Assembly: GCF_017313225.1 (NCBI RefSeq) | Contig: NZ_JAFLNE010000001.1 | Span: 434,001-498,000 of the forward strand | Direction of reading: 5' to 3' | DNA: 64,000 bases | Origin: Allomuricauda sp. CAU 1633 | GTDB taxonomy: Bacteria; Bacteroidota; Bacteroidia; Flavobacteriales; Flavobacteriaceae | Shown here: one piece after another, positions 43,417 to 52,761 of the stretch | Position numbering within the stretch: the stretch's first letter is position 1 | Layout of the letters: each line of letters opens with the position of its first letter | The notes under the pieces: model-generated | What the model was told of the DNA's origin: nothing | Database searches by the model: none | What the model saw: only the letters and a program-made list of their open reading frames with translations | Program-made: the position numbers and the translations under genes

Positions 43417-45831
43417 TTATTCAGCTCGTAAACTTTTTATGGGACTCGCCAATGCTGCCCGTATCGCCTGATAACTGACCGTTAAAAAAGCAATTGTCAA
43501 TGCAAGTACACCAGCCAGCAAGAAGGTGGACCATGAAATTTCGATTCTGTACGCAAAATCTTCAAGCCATCGGTTCATCATATACCATCCAATAGGCACG
43601 GCCAATACAATCGATATCAATATCAACTTCATAAAGTCCATTGTCAGTAGTTGGTATATGCTTTTGAATGGAGCGCCCAGTACCTGTCGGATACTGATTT
43701 CCTTTTTTCGTTGTTCGCCTAGGAAAGCCGATAGCGCAAAGAGTCCCAAGCAAGCCACAATAATGGCAAAGAGCGCAAAACTGTTGAATATTTTACCCAT
43801 TCGTTGCACATCGTCATGCATAAGGGCGAATTCTTGGTCCAAAAAGGTGTACTCGAAAGCTTGATTAGGCACAAATTCTTGCCATACGGTTTCAATATCG
43901 CTGATGGCCCTATTGGTTTGACTGGTATTAAGTTTAACCGCCACTGTCCCTGGGCTATTTCCAATGACCAATGAAAGTGCTGCGATATCCTCCTTTAGGT
44001 TTTTAAAGTGAAAATCCTCAAGAACACCAATAATCGTCCAGTCCTGACCGTTGTTGATGCGTTTTCCAATGGGGTCCTCATAACCCAATTCCTTGGCCAT
44101 GGTTGCATTGATTACAATGGCCGATGAGTCGGTTGCAAAGTCCTTTGAAAATCCTCGTCCCTCTTTAACTTGAAGTCCGAGGGTCTTGATATAGTCAAAA
44201 TCTACCCGCCAAATTTGTGCAGGAACCGTTCTATTCTGAGTACCATCCCCAACCATTCCAAAAGTATTTCCATTTCGTTTGGTGCCATCCACGGGAAGAT
44301 AATCGCTTATGGATACTTCTTTTACATCCGATGAGGCAAGGAGTCTATCTTTAAAAGTTTGTGAATTGTTCTTTAATAGATTGGTTCCCTTAATGAGGAC
44401 CACCTGTTCTTTGTTAAAGCCCAATTTCTTATCTAAAATGAAGTTCATTTGTTTGTAGATGATTAGGGTGCCAATAATCAAAACAATAGAAGTTACAAAC
44501 TGAAAAACAACCAGGCCACTTCGTAATCTGCCGCTTTTACTTCCTGTGCTCAGTGACCCTTTTAAAACATTGGCGGGCTTAAAAGCGGATAGGTAAAAGG
44601 CAGGATATAGTCCCGCAATGGCTCCAATTATCAAAGAGGCAACCAACAATAATGGTGCAAACCACCACAAAGCCCATGGCATGGCAATACTTTTGGCAGC
44701 AATGGTATTAAAAGTGGGCAGTAGGGCCCAAGCCAATACTACCCCAATGATGAAGGAGATGATGCTAAATATGATGGATTCCGTTAAAAACTGATTGACC
44801 AAATTACTCCGAAAGGCTCCCACAGTTTTTCTGAGACCTACTTCTTTTGCTCTATTTGCTGATTTTGCTGTAGATAGATTGATGAAGTTTATGGCGGCCA
44901 ATACAAGAACAAAAATGGCAATGGCAGCAAACAACCAGATAAATCGAATATCGCCATGCTTTAAGCGATCGCCCATTTTTAGGTCAGATTTTAAATGGAT
45001 ATCGGTAACAGGTTGCAGTTTGTATTCCAAAGTCTTGAACACGTCTTTAAATCTTTCTCCCATACCTCTTTCGATACTGGCAGGGATAAAATACTCCTCT
45101 AAAATGGCCCTCATTTTGTTTTCCAAACTTGGAATGTCAGTATTCTCATCAACCAACAAATACGTGAAGTAATTTGTGGTTGTCCAACTTGTGTTAGTAT
45201 CTTCTATGGCTAGAAGAAAATCAAAGTTGAGATGCGATTTTTGTGAAGGGATTTCCTTTATGACCCCGGTTACCGTATAAGGTTTGGTAGAATCGTCATC
45301 CAGAAAAATAGTTTGACCCACAGCATCGCCATTGGGAAAATACTTTTCGGCTTTTGAGGCTGTCATTACAATACTGCCAGGATTTACCAAGACTTGTTCT
45401 GGATTTCCTTCTTCCAGATCATATTCCAAGATTTCAAAAACAGGTTGATCGGCGTAAATAAATCCTTCTTCAAAATTATTTTGAATGGTTCCTTTAGGTC
45501 GAAGCGCTCTTCGTCCTGCCCCAAAAAGCTCGCTGGTATTCACTTTACCTGCTTTCTGTATTTCGGGATATTTGGCCTGTAGGGTTTCCGCAAAAAGGCG
45601 CTGAAAATGAACACTTTTTAGCACTTCACCATCCATAACGCCCTGCATTACAACACGGTAGATCCTATCTTTATTTTTGTATTGCTGGTCATAGCTCAAT
45701 TCATTCCCAATAAAAAGGGCTATCAACAGACAGGCGGCTACTCCAATGGCAAAACCACCAATTTTTATGGTGGTAAAAAGCTTGTCTTTTTTGATGTTTC
45801 GCCACGCGATTCGTATATGGTTTTTTAACAT
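43417..45831 (-). CDS. MacB/FtsX-type ABC permease, third of five
   Basis: 804 residues, same plan as its neighbours. The start is MLKNHIRIAWRNIKKDKLFT. The first periplasmic domain includes FEILEYDLEEGNPEQVLVNP and GDAVGQTIFLDDDSTKPYTV. Coupling segments are ANRAKEVGLRKTVGAFRSN and EQRKKEISIRQVLGAPFKSI; in the second, Arg-Lys is replaced by Arg-Gln. The tail is SPIKSLRAE, slightly different from the other four copies. It lies 25 nt after the second permease. Function beyond export or release across the envelope cannot be inferred. Confidence 0.9.
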   Translation of the reverse strand: MLKNHIRIAWRNIKKDKLFTTIKIGGFAIGVAACLLIALFIGNELSYDQQYKNKDRIYRVVMQGVMDGEVLKSVHFQRLFAETLQAKYPEIQKAGKVNTSELFGAGRRALRPKGTIQNNFEEGFIYADQPVFEILEYDLEEGNPEQVLVNPGSIVMTASKAEKYFPNGDAVGQTIFLDDDSTKPYTVTGVIKEIPSQKSHLNFDFLLAIEDTNTSWTTTNYFTYLLVDENTDIPSLENKMRAILEEYFIPASIERGMGERFKDVFKTLEYKLQPVTDIHLKSDLKMGDRLKHGDIRFIWLFAAIAIFVLVLAAINFINLSTAKSANRAKEVGLRKTVGAFRSNLVNQFLTESIIFSIISFIIGVVLAWALLPTFNTIAAKSIAMPWALWWFAPLLLVASLIIGAIAGLYPAFYLSAFKPANVLKGSLSTGSKSGRLRSGLVVFQFVTSIVLIIGTLIIYKQMNFILDKKLGFNKEQVVLIKGTNLLKNNSQTFKDRLLASSDVKEVSISDYLPVDGTKRNGNTFGMVGDGTQNRTVPAQIWRVDFDYIKTLGLQVKEGRGFSKDFATDSSAIVINATMAKELGYEDPIGKRINNGQDWTIIGVLEDFHFKNLKEDIAALSLVIGNSPGTVAVKLNTSQTNRAISDIETVWQEFVPNQAFEYTFLDQEFALMHDDVQRMGKIFNSFALFAIIVACLGLFALSAFLGEQRKKEISIRQVLGAPFKSIYQLLTMDFMKLILISIVLAVPIGWYMMNRWLEDFAYRIEISWSTFLLAGVLALTIAFLTVSYQAIRAALASPIKSLRAE

Positions 45832-45856
45832 GGTTCTCGCTTTTGATGATGATTTT

Positions 45857-48289
45857 CTATTCCGTTCTAAGGCTCTTCACCGGATTTACCACAGCGGCCC
45901 TTATGCTTTGGTAACCCACGGTCAATATAGCTACGCCAACCGCTAAAATAGCGGCCAGCACAAATACCCACCAGCCAATTTCTATACGGTATGAAAAATC
46001 TTCCAGCCATTTGTTCATGGCAAACCAACCAATGGGCATTGAAATAAGAATGGCAACCCCCACCATTTTAAGAAAATCTGTTGTGAGCCTGAAGGTAATT
46101 TGACCCACCGTAGCTCCCAGCACTTTGCGGACCCCAATTTCTTTGGTACGTTTTTGAGCATTGAAAGCAGCCAAACCGAAGAGCCCTAAGCAAGCAATTA
46201 AAATGGAAAGGATGGTGAAGACCACAAAGATTTTTCCCAAACGTTGCTCGGCTTCATAAGTAGTATTAAAAGAGTCGTCCATGAAATCATAGGAAAAGGG
46301 TTGGCCTGGGGCAAATTTGTTCCAAATGCCCTCAATGTCGGCTATAGTTGTCGAAAAATCACCTGGATTTAATTTTACAGCGAGTGACCCCGAAGTTCCC
46401 CCAAAAAATAGGCCCAGTGACCCAATATTTTCGCGTAACGATTCGTAATGAAAATTCTTAACCACACCAATGATGGTATTGAATTCGGGGTTTTCCAATT
46501 CCACATCCTGAGAGACCCGCATCCCCAAAGCTTCCTCAGGCCCGACACCAAGGACTTTTAAAGTCGCCTCATTTACAATTACAGCTGTGGAGTCCGTTGG
46601 AAAATCTGTATTGAAGTTACGCCCGGCAATCAAATCCATGTTCATGGTAGGGATATAGTCTTCATCAACATACCAAGTTTGCATTTGAAGGGCATCTTCC
46701 TGATTTCTGGATCCTTCTGGAAAAAATGAACTGTTGGATCGGGATGAAGGTGTAGGGAAGTAGAAACTCAATGTGGAATTTTCCACTTGGCTGAGGGCAA
46801 CAATTTCATCTTTAAAACTTTGGGTTTGGTCCCCAACGGCAAAAACATCGTCAACAAGCAGAATCTGGTCTTTGGTAAACCCAAGATCTTTGCTTTGTAT
46901 GAATTGTAACTGTTGATAAACAACAATGGTACCCACGATCAAGAATACCGAAATGGCAAATTGAAACACGACCAATGCATTTCTGATATTGCCCCCGCCT
47001 GCGGTACCTTGTGTATCCCCTTTCAAGGTTTTTACAGGCATAAATCGTGATAAAAAGAAAGCGGGGTAACTGCCCGAAAAGAGTCCGAGCAATACCGTTC
47101 CCAGTAGCAGAATCCCCCAGAAAAAAGGACTTGAATACGGCAAAGAAATGGATTTGCCAGCAAGGTCGTTGAAAAGTGGGAGGACCAATAATGTGATGAC
47201 CAAAGCCACTAATAAGGAGATAAATGAAATCAACCCTGATTCAATAAGAAATTGCCGGATCAGATCTAACTTTTTGGAACCAAGCGTCTTTCTAACTCCA
47301 ACTTCTTTTGCCCTTTTTAGGGATTGAGCCGTGGATAGGTTCATAAAATTAACGCTGGCCAAGACAATCAAGAACAAACCAATAAAGGCAAGGATGTATA
47401 CATTTTGGATACTGCTATTGGCACTCATTTCTGCATCACGATGGGAATAGAGATGTATATCAGTGAGTGGTTGTGTATAAAAGTTTACATAGTTCCCAGC
47501 TGCAATAAAGGATTCCTTCGTCATTCCAGGAAAATATTGCTGTGCCCACGGAAATATGTAATCGTCCACAATACCGTTCAACGGTTCCTGAAAATCTTTA
47601 ACATTAGCGGAGGGAATCAACTTAATGAAAGTGAAGTAATTATTGCTCCCCCAGTTTGGATCGTGGGAGTCAGCATAACCGGACATTGCCATAAAAACGG
47701 AATGTTCCCTTAAAAATGAATTCCTTGGCAAATCATCTATGACACCTGTTACGGTGTAGGTATCTGTATTGTTCAACAACATGCTTTGACCCAAGGCATT
47801 TTGAACGCCAAAGTGTTTTTCTGCGGCCGTTTTGGTAAGCACAAGGGTATTGGGTTCCACAAGGGCTGTTTTTTTGTCCCCAACCAGCAGTTTTACTCCA
47901 AAAAAATCGAAGAAAGTGGAGTCAACAAAAGTTATCCGAGGTTCTTTGGTATTGGTCTCAGTACCGGTTCTTCGTAGAAGTAGACTTCCCCTGTTCCTAA
48001 ATCTAACGGTGGATTCCACTTGGGGAAAATCCCGTTGCATGGTAGCGGCCATGGGTGCCGCTGCTTCGGCTGATTTCATTTCGGCGCCACCAAACTTAAT
48101 GTTACTGTCAACTCTATAAATGCGCTCCGCATCGGCAAACATTTTGTCATAGCTCAATTCGTCATAAATAAATAGAGCGATCAATATTCCCCCAGCAATG
48201 CCAATGGCAAGGCCAAAGGTGTTGAGGAATGTAAAAAAGGGCTGCTTTTTTAAACTCCTCCAAGCTATTTTAATGTTGTTTTTGAACAT
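45857..48289 (-). CDS. MacB/FtsX-type ABC permease, second of five
   Basis: 810 residues, the longest of the five. The start is MFKNNIKIAWRSLKKQPFFT. The periplasmic domain includes DFFGVKLLVGDKKTALVEPN and QNALGQSMLLNNTDTYTV. Coupling segments are LKRAKEVGVRKTLGSKKLDL and QKRTKEIGVRKVLGATVGQI, and the tail is NPVKSLRTE. It lies 22 nt after the first permease, so the four upstream permeases appear to be one co-translated block. Sequence divergence between copies is large across the periplasmic domains, while membrane and coupling parts stay similar, which suggests distinct partners or cargo rather than recent gene amplification. Confidence 0.9.
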   Translation of the reverse strand: MFKNNIKIAWRSLKKQPFFTFLNTFGLAIGIAGGILIALFIYDELSYDKMFADAERIYRVDSNIKFGGAEMKSAEAAAPMAATMQRDFPQVESTVRFRNRGSLLLRRTGTETNTKEPRITFVDSTFFDFFGVKLLVGDKKTALVEPNTLVLTKTAAEKHFGVQNALGQSMLLNNTDTYTVTGVIDDLPRNSFLREHSVFMAMSGYADSHDPNWGSNNYFTFIKLIPSANVKDFQEPLNGIVDDYIFPWAQQYFPGMTKESFIAAGNYVNFYTQPLTDIHLYSHRDAEMSANSSIQNVYILAFIGLFLIVLASVNFMNLSTAQSLKRAKEVGVRKTLGSKKLDLIRQFLIESGLISFISLLVALVITLLVLPLFNDLAGKSISLPYSSPFFWGILLLGTVLLGLFSGSYPAFFLSRFMPVKTLKGDTQGTAGGGNIRNALVVFQFAISVFLIVGTIVVYQQLQFIQSKDLGFTKDQILLVDDVFAVGDQTQSFKDEIVALSQVENSTLSFYFPTPSSRSNSSFFPEGSRNQEDALQMQTWYVDEDYIPTMNMDLIAGRNFNTDFPTDSTAVIVNEATLKVLGVGPEEALGMRVSQDVELENPEFNTIIGVVKNFHYESLRENIGSLGLFFGGTSGSLAVKLNPGDFSTTIADIEGIWNKFAPGQPFSYDFMDDSFNTTYEAEQRLGKIFVVFTILSILIACLGLFGLAAFNAQKRTKEIGVRKVLGATVGQITFRLTTDFLKMVGVAILISMPIGWFAMNKWLEDFSYRIEIGWWVFVLAAILAVGVAILTVGYQSIRAAVVNPVKSLRTE

Positions 48290-48311
48290 GGTTGTATGTT
48301 TTCTCTGTTGA

Positions 48312-50702
48312 TTATTCTGTTCTTAAGCTTTTTACCGGATTGGCCATTGCAACCTTTAAGGTCTGATAGCTAATGGTAATAAGTGTGATGATCATGATGG
48401 CCACAATGGCAATGGCAAAGACCCACCAATGTATTTGGGTTCTGTAGGTGTAGCCTTGGAGCCATTGCTCCATAAGGTACCAAGCTATGGGTGTGGCCAG
48501 AACCCCTGCGATAAGAATAAGTCTAAAGAAATCCACTGTGAAGAGGGCAAGTATATTGGCTATATTGCTTCCCAACACTTTTCGTATTCCGATTTCCTTG
48601 GTTCGTTGGCCCACAAAGAAAAGAATGAGACCGTAAAGCCCTAAGCAACCGATTAAAATGGCCAATGCCGAAAAAACTTTGGACAGGGATAGGTACCGCT
48701 GCTCGGTTTCATATTGTTCGGCAACCCTATCGTCCAAAAAGCGGGGTTCATAAATGTACCCTGGGAACACATTGACCCATGGTTGGCCAATTTGTTCCAC
48801 AACGTGTCTCATATTTTGGCCATTGGTCTTTATGGCGATTTCGTCAAACCAACGGGTTTGATTGGCAATAAAAATCGGACTGATTTCTTCCGTAAAATCA
48901 TTGTCATGAAAGTTCTTGACTACACCTACGATGGTGGCCTTGATATAACCACCATTGGCTGTAATTTGTTTTCCCAATAGTTCTTCCGATGTGGCAATTC
49001 CCAATTTTTCACCCAGTTTTTCATTCACGACCACCTCGGCAATAGAATCGGAACTATTCTCAAAAAAGTTTCTTCCCGCCACAAGAGGTATATCAAAAGT
49101 GTTTAGATAATTTGCATCTGCCAGCTTGGCTTGAATGCTGAATTCTTCGAATTCAGGTCGGTTGTGGTATTTAACACTGGTCCCCCAATTGTTCACAGCA
49201 CCACCCGGGCTGGTCAAACAGGCCGAAACTTTGGTAACTTCTGGAATTTGGGCAAATTGTTCTTTTAAACTGTTGAGTTGAACCTTCTCCAATTCTTTTG
49301 GGATACCCACCATTACTATGGATTCCTTGTCAAAACCCAAATCAGAGTTTACCGCATAATCAATTTGTCTTGAAATAATCAAAGTGGCGGCAATCAAGGT
49401 TATGGAAATGGCAAACTGGGCCACGACCAAAACTTTTCGGGTTGTAGTTCCTCCAGTATCGTTATGGCTCAATTTGCCCTTAAGGGCAAGTACGGGCACA
49501 ATACGAGACATCAAAATTCCAGGGTAACTTCCGGATAAAAATGAAACCAGAAGAAGAACCGAAATCAGAAAGGCAAAAAACTGAACATTCAATAAGCTGT
49601 TCATCGAGAGCTCCAACTCAAAGAGATTATTGAAAGAGGGAAGGAACAAAACGGCAAACAATACGCCCAACCCAATGGCGAACAGACTTATCACAAAAGT
49701 TTCCGACAAAAATTGCCAGAACAGGTGTTGTTTAAAACTGCCCAAGACTTTTCGAACTCCAATTTCTTTGGAGCGATAGAATGCTTGCGCAGTTGAAATA
49801 TTGATGAAGTTGATACAGGCCACGGCTATCAGAAAAAGTCCAATAACCCCGAAAATCCACATTAAAGCGGGGTCTATTCCCCCATATTTGGGATTGAAGT
49901 GGATGTCTGACAGCGGTTGAAGCTTGTATACATGTTTGTTCTTACTGTTTGGGCGGTGCTTTTTTGGAAGTTCTGTAAGGACATTTTCAATTTGGGCAAT
50001 GTTTTGATTTGGGTGTAACAACGCAAAGCATTGCAAATGGGAAGAAATGCCACCCCAAGTTTCCTCAGCAGTAAAATCGTTGAACTTTTTTAAAGTGGGA
50101 TAGGAGATAAAAATTTCTTCAGGAATCAAGGAAGTCTTAGGAGCGTTTTTAAGAATTCCAATAACCTCAATGGTTTCTTTATTGTCGTACAAAAAGGTTT
50201 TTCCCAAAGGATTTTCTGCGCCATACATTTTCTGCGCCATACGTTCACTTATATAAGCAGTATTGGGTTCTAAAAGGGATCGAGTGCCCAAGGCTTCCAA
50301 AATGGGGAATGTCATGATTCCAAAGAAATCTGGCTCCACAAAAGCAGCATCTTCTTTAAATGATTTGCTATTTGTACCCTCGCCTATATTGAGCTGGTAG
50401 TTCTCCCAAGACACCACCTTGGCCACTTTTTCAGCATAGTTGTAATCCTCCCGAAAAACCTTGGCAAAGGCAGGTGGCACACTTGCCTCATAATCTATAT
50501 AGTCCCGTTGCTCCTCGGTAACCACTCTGTAAATGCGGTCACTGTTTTCATGGAAATTATCAAAGGAAAGATGGTACGTCAAAAACATATAGAGTAGAAT
50601 GCTGCTGCCAAAGCCAATGGCAAGACCCAATATATTTATGGTGGTGAAGACCTTTCTTTTGAGTAGGTTTCGCCATGCGATTCTGATATAGTTTTTGAAC
50701 AT
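48312..50702 (-). CDS. MacB/FtsX-type ABC permease, first of five
   Basis: 796 residues. The start is MFKNYIRIAWRNLLKRKVFT with TM1 at about 20-42 (INILGLAIGFGSSILLYMFL). The first periplasmic domain includes FFGIMTFPILEALGTRSLLE and ENPLGKTFLYDNKETIEV. Coupling segments are FYRSKEIGVRKVLGSFKQHL and GQRTKEIGIRKVLGSNIANI, and the tail is NPVKSLRTE. It lies 37 nt after the canonical ATPase of the operon, its most likely partner. Family members of this length contain both halves of a transporter in one chain, so a functional unit may need one or two such chains with an ATPase dimer. Confidence 0.9.
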   Translation of the reverse strand: MFKNYIRIAWRNLLKRKVFTTINILGLAIGFGSSILLYMFLTYHLSFDNFHENSDRIYRVVTEEQRDYIDYEASVPPAFAKVFREDYNYAEKVAKVVSWENYQLNIGEGTNSKSFKEDAAFVEPDFFGIMTFPILEALGTRSLLEPNTAYISERMAQKMYGAENPLGKTFLYDNKETIEVIGILKNAPKTSLIPEEIFISYPTLKKFNDFTAEETWGGISSHLQCFALLHPNQNIAQIENVLTELPKKHRPNSKNKHVYKLQPLSDIHFNPKYGGIDPALMWIFGVIGLFLIAVACINFINISTAQAFYRSKEIGVRKVLGSFKQHLFWQFLSETFVISLFAIGLGVLFAVLFLPSFNNLFELELSMNSLLNVQFFAFLISVLLLVSFLSGSYPGILMSRIVPVLALKGKLSHNDTGGTTTRKVLVVAQFAISITLIAATLIISRQIDYAVNSDLGFDKESIVMVGIPKELEKVQLNSLKEQFAQIPEVTKVSACLTSPGGAVNNWGTSVKYHNRPEFEEFSIQAKLADANYLNTFDIPLVAGRNFFENSSDSIAEVVVNEKLGEKLGIATSEELLGKQITANGGYIKATIVGVVKNFHDNDFTEEISPIFIANQTRWFDEIAIKTNGQNMRHVVEQIGQPWVNVFPGYIYEPRFLDDRVAEQYETEQRYLSLSKVFSALAILIGCLGLYGLILFFVGQRTKEIGIRKVLGSNIANILALFTVDFFRLILIAGVLATPIAWYLMEQWLQGYTYRTQIHWWVFAIAIVAIMIITLITISYQTLKVAMANPVKSLRTE

Positions 50703-50739
50703 GATGATTGTTTTTTGATTGTGATTGATGAATAAACTC

Positions 50740-51435
50740 CTAGACCATGGCTCCCATAGGTTTGTTTTGACTTTCGGTCACAATTTGTCCATCAAATAGA
50801 TTGATGACCCTGTGCGCATAGTGCGAATCGCGGTCTGAGTGTGTTACCATAACAATGGTGGTGCCCTCTTGGTTGAGCTCTGTTAAAAGGTTCATGACCT
50901 CAATCCCGTTTTTGGAATCCAGATTTCCGGTGGGCTCATCCGCCAAAATCAATTTTGGATTGGTCACTACGGCCCGGGCAATGGCCACACGTTGTTGTTG
51001 CCCTCCCGAGAGCTGTTGGGGAAAGTGCTTTTCACGATGTGCAATTTTCATGCGCTCCAAAACGGCATTCACTTTTTCCCTGCGTTCCGATTTGTTCATT
51101 TTTAAATAGATGAGCGGGAGTTCCACATTTTCAAAGACAGTGAGTTCGTCGATGAGGTTAAAGCTTTGGAAGACAAAGCCCAGATTGCCCTTTCTAAGTT
51201 GGGTGCGCTGGCTTTCTTTAAGGCCTTCCACCTTATGGCCAGCAAATTCGTAACTACCCTCGGTAGGGTTGTCCAGCATGCCGATGATGTTGAGCAAGGT
51301 GGACTTTCCACATCCTGATGGTCCCATGATGGCCACAAATTCTCCATCTGCAACCTTGAGATTGACCCCGTTAAGGGCAAGGGTTTCCACTTCTTCTGTT
51401 CGGAAACTTTTCTTTAGATTCTGTATCTGTATCAT
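50740..51435 (-). CDS. ABC transporter ATP-binding protein (MacB/LolD type), canonical
   Basis: 231 residues. All motifs are intact: Walker A GPSGCGKST, Q-loop VFQSFNLIDELTV, signature LSGGQQQRVAIARA, Walker B with D-loop LILADEPTGNLDS, and H-loop VTHSDRD. It belongs to the MacB/LolD/FtsE group that powers FtsX-type permeases without transporting substrate through a classic channel. It is the third gene of the operon, 67 nt after the adaptor gene and before the five permeases, and probably drives several of them. Confidence 0.95.
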   Translation of the reverse strand: MIQIQNLKKSFRTEEVETLALNGVNLKVADGEFVAIMGPSGCGKSTLLNIIGMLDNPTEGSYEFAGHKVEGLKESQRTQLRKGNLGFVFQSFNLIDELTVFENVELPLIYLKMNKSERREKVNAVLERMKIAHREKHFPQQLSGGQQQRVAIARAVVTNPKLILADEPTGNLDSKNGIEVMNLLTELNQEGTTIVMVTHSDRDSHYAHRVINLFDGQIVTESQNKPMGAMV

Positions 51436-51502
51436 TTTTTAATGGTTGTTTTAGCTGTTAGTATATAGACTTGATAAATTCCTTTACTGTTACGTTTCTC
51501 TT

Positions 51503-52753
51503 TTATTTTAACACAATTCGTTCTGCAGTGCCAAAGCTGTCATAGTTGCTTGTGATGACCTGCTCGCCAGGCTGAAGTCCTTCAAGCACCTCATAGTATC
51601 TTGAATTCTGTTTGCCCAAGCGTACGTTTCGTTTTAGAGCCTCGTCCCCATTTGGGTTCACTACAAAAACCCATTGTCCACCGGTGCTTTGGAAAAAGCC
51701 TCCTTTGGGCAACAACATGGCATCGCTGGACTCACCCAATTGTAGTCGTATGCTATAACTCTGCCCCGCCCGTATGGTCTCTGGCTTTTCATCGGTAAAA
51801 ACCAAATCTACTTTAAAGCGACCATTTCGTACTTCGGGGTATACTTTTCGCAACCGCAGGTTGTACTCTTTCTCGTTTCGTTCCAAGATGGCAGAAAGGT
51901 CACGTTTGACACGATCAATGTAGTGTTCATCAATTTCGGCCTCAATTTTAAAATCGGTAAGCACATTGATTTGCCCAATACGCTCTCCTTGTGAAATACT
52001 TTGTCCTATTTCAGCATCCAAGAATCCCAACTGTCCATCAGCAGGGGCCCTTACATTTAGGTGGTCCAATCGCTCATAAACCATAGAAAGGGTCTTTTGC
52101 ATACGGTCCAGATCAGTATCGAGTCCGGACAAGGAAGTTTCCCGCAACTCATCATCCTGCTCGGTCTGTAGTTTTACAATTTCATGTTGTTTCTTGGCCA
52201 GCTCATAGTTTTCTTTGGAAAGCAGATAGGTTTCTTTGGAAATCAATTCGTCTTCATACAACTCTTGGTTCTGTTCATAGTTTCGTTTCAATCGCTGCAA
52301 ATCGTACTCAGCAGTGGCGAGGTTTCTTCTGCCTTCGACCTGCCTGGAATCAAAAGTGAGTTTGGTAGATCGGAGGTCGTTCTGCTTAAGGGCCAAGTTG
52401 CTTTCACTTGCTAAAATCTGTTCATAGAGCATCATGTTCTCCAATTTCAGGATGATATCACCCTTCTTCACCATGGAACCTTCCTCGATCAATTTTTCGG
52501 AAACGCGACCACCTTCGTACGCATCCATATAAATGGTGGCAATAGGCGCCACAGTTCCGTTGATGGTGATATAATCATCAAACTTGCCAGCACTTACTTC
52601 AGAAATTGAAAGCCGCTCTTTCTCCGTTCTATACGTAGATACCGAACTGGCAAAAAGGAGTTTCCACCCCACAAATAGCAGTAATATGCCCAAAGCTATA
52701 TAACCGTAATGCTTTGCTTTAAGTCCTTTCTTTTTCTCTAGTTGTATATCCAT
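51503..52753 (-). CDS. HlyD/MacA-type periplasmic adaptor protein
   Basis: 416 residues anchored by one N-terminal transmembrane segment (YGYIALGILLLFVGWKLLF, residues 17-35). A barrel-sandwich hybrid domain starts VAPIATIYMDAYEGGRVSEK with VKKGDIILKLEN. It is split by a long coiled-coil hairpin (about 110-235: SNLALKQNDLRSTKLTFDSR, LISKETYLLSKENYELAKKQ). The second half-motif is VRAPADGQLGFLDAEIGQSI, followed by beta-barrel and membrane-proximal domains ending GLQPGEQVITSNYDSF. It should bridge the FtsX permeases to the TolC protein encoded 8 nt upstream. Confidence 0.94.
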   Translation of the reverse strand: MDIQLEKKKGLKAKHYGYIALGILLLFVGWKLLFASSVSTYRTEKERLSISEVSAGKFDDYITINGTVAPIATIYMDAYEGGRVSEKLIEEGSMVKKGDIILKLENMMLYEQILASESNLALKQNDLRSTKLTFDSRQVEGRRNLATAEYDLQRLKRNYEQNQELYEDELISKETYLLSKENYELAKKQHEIVKLQTEQDDELRETSLSGLDTDLDRMQKTLSMVYERLDHLNVRAPADGQLGFLDAEIGQSISQGERIGQINVLTDFKIEAEIDEHYIDRVKRDLSAILERNEKEYNLRLRKVYPEVRNGRFKVDLVFTDEKPETIRAGQSYSIRLQLGESSDAMLLPKGGFFQSTGGQWVFVVNPNGDEALKRNVRLGKQNSRYYEVLEGLQPGEQVITSNYDSFGTAERIVLK

Positions 52754-52761
52754 GGTATTCT

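Noticed and set aside
38601..50702. Five permease genes as a recent tandem amplification
   Set aside because: The copies differ throughout, especially in the periplasmic domains, so they are old paralogues.
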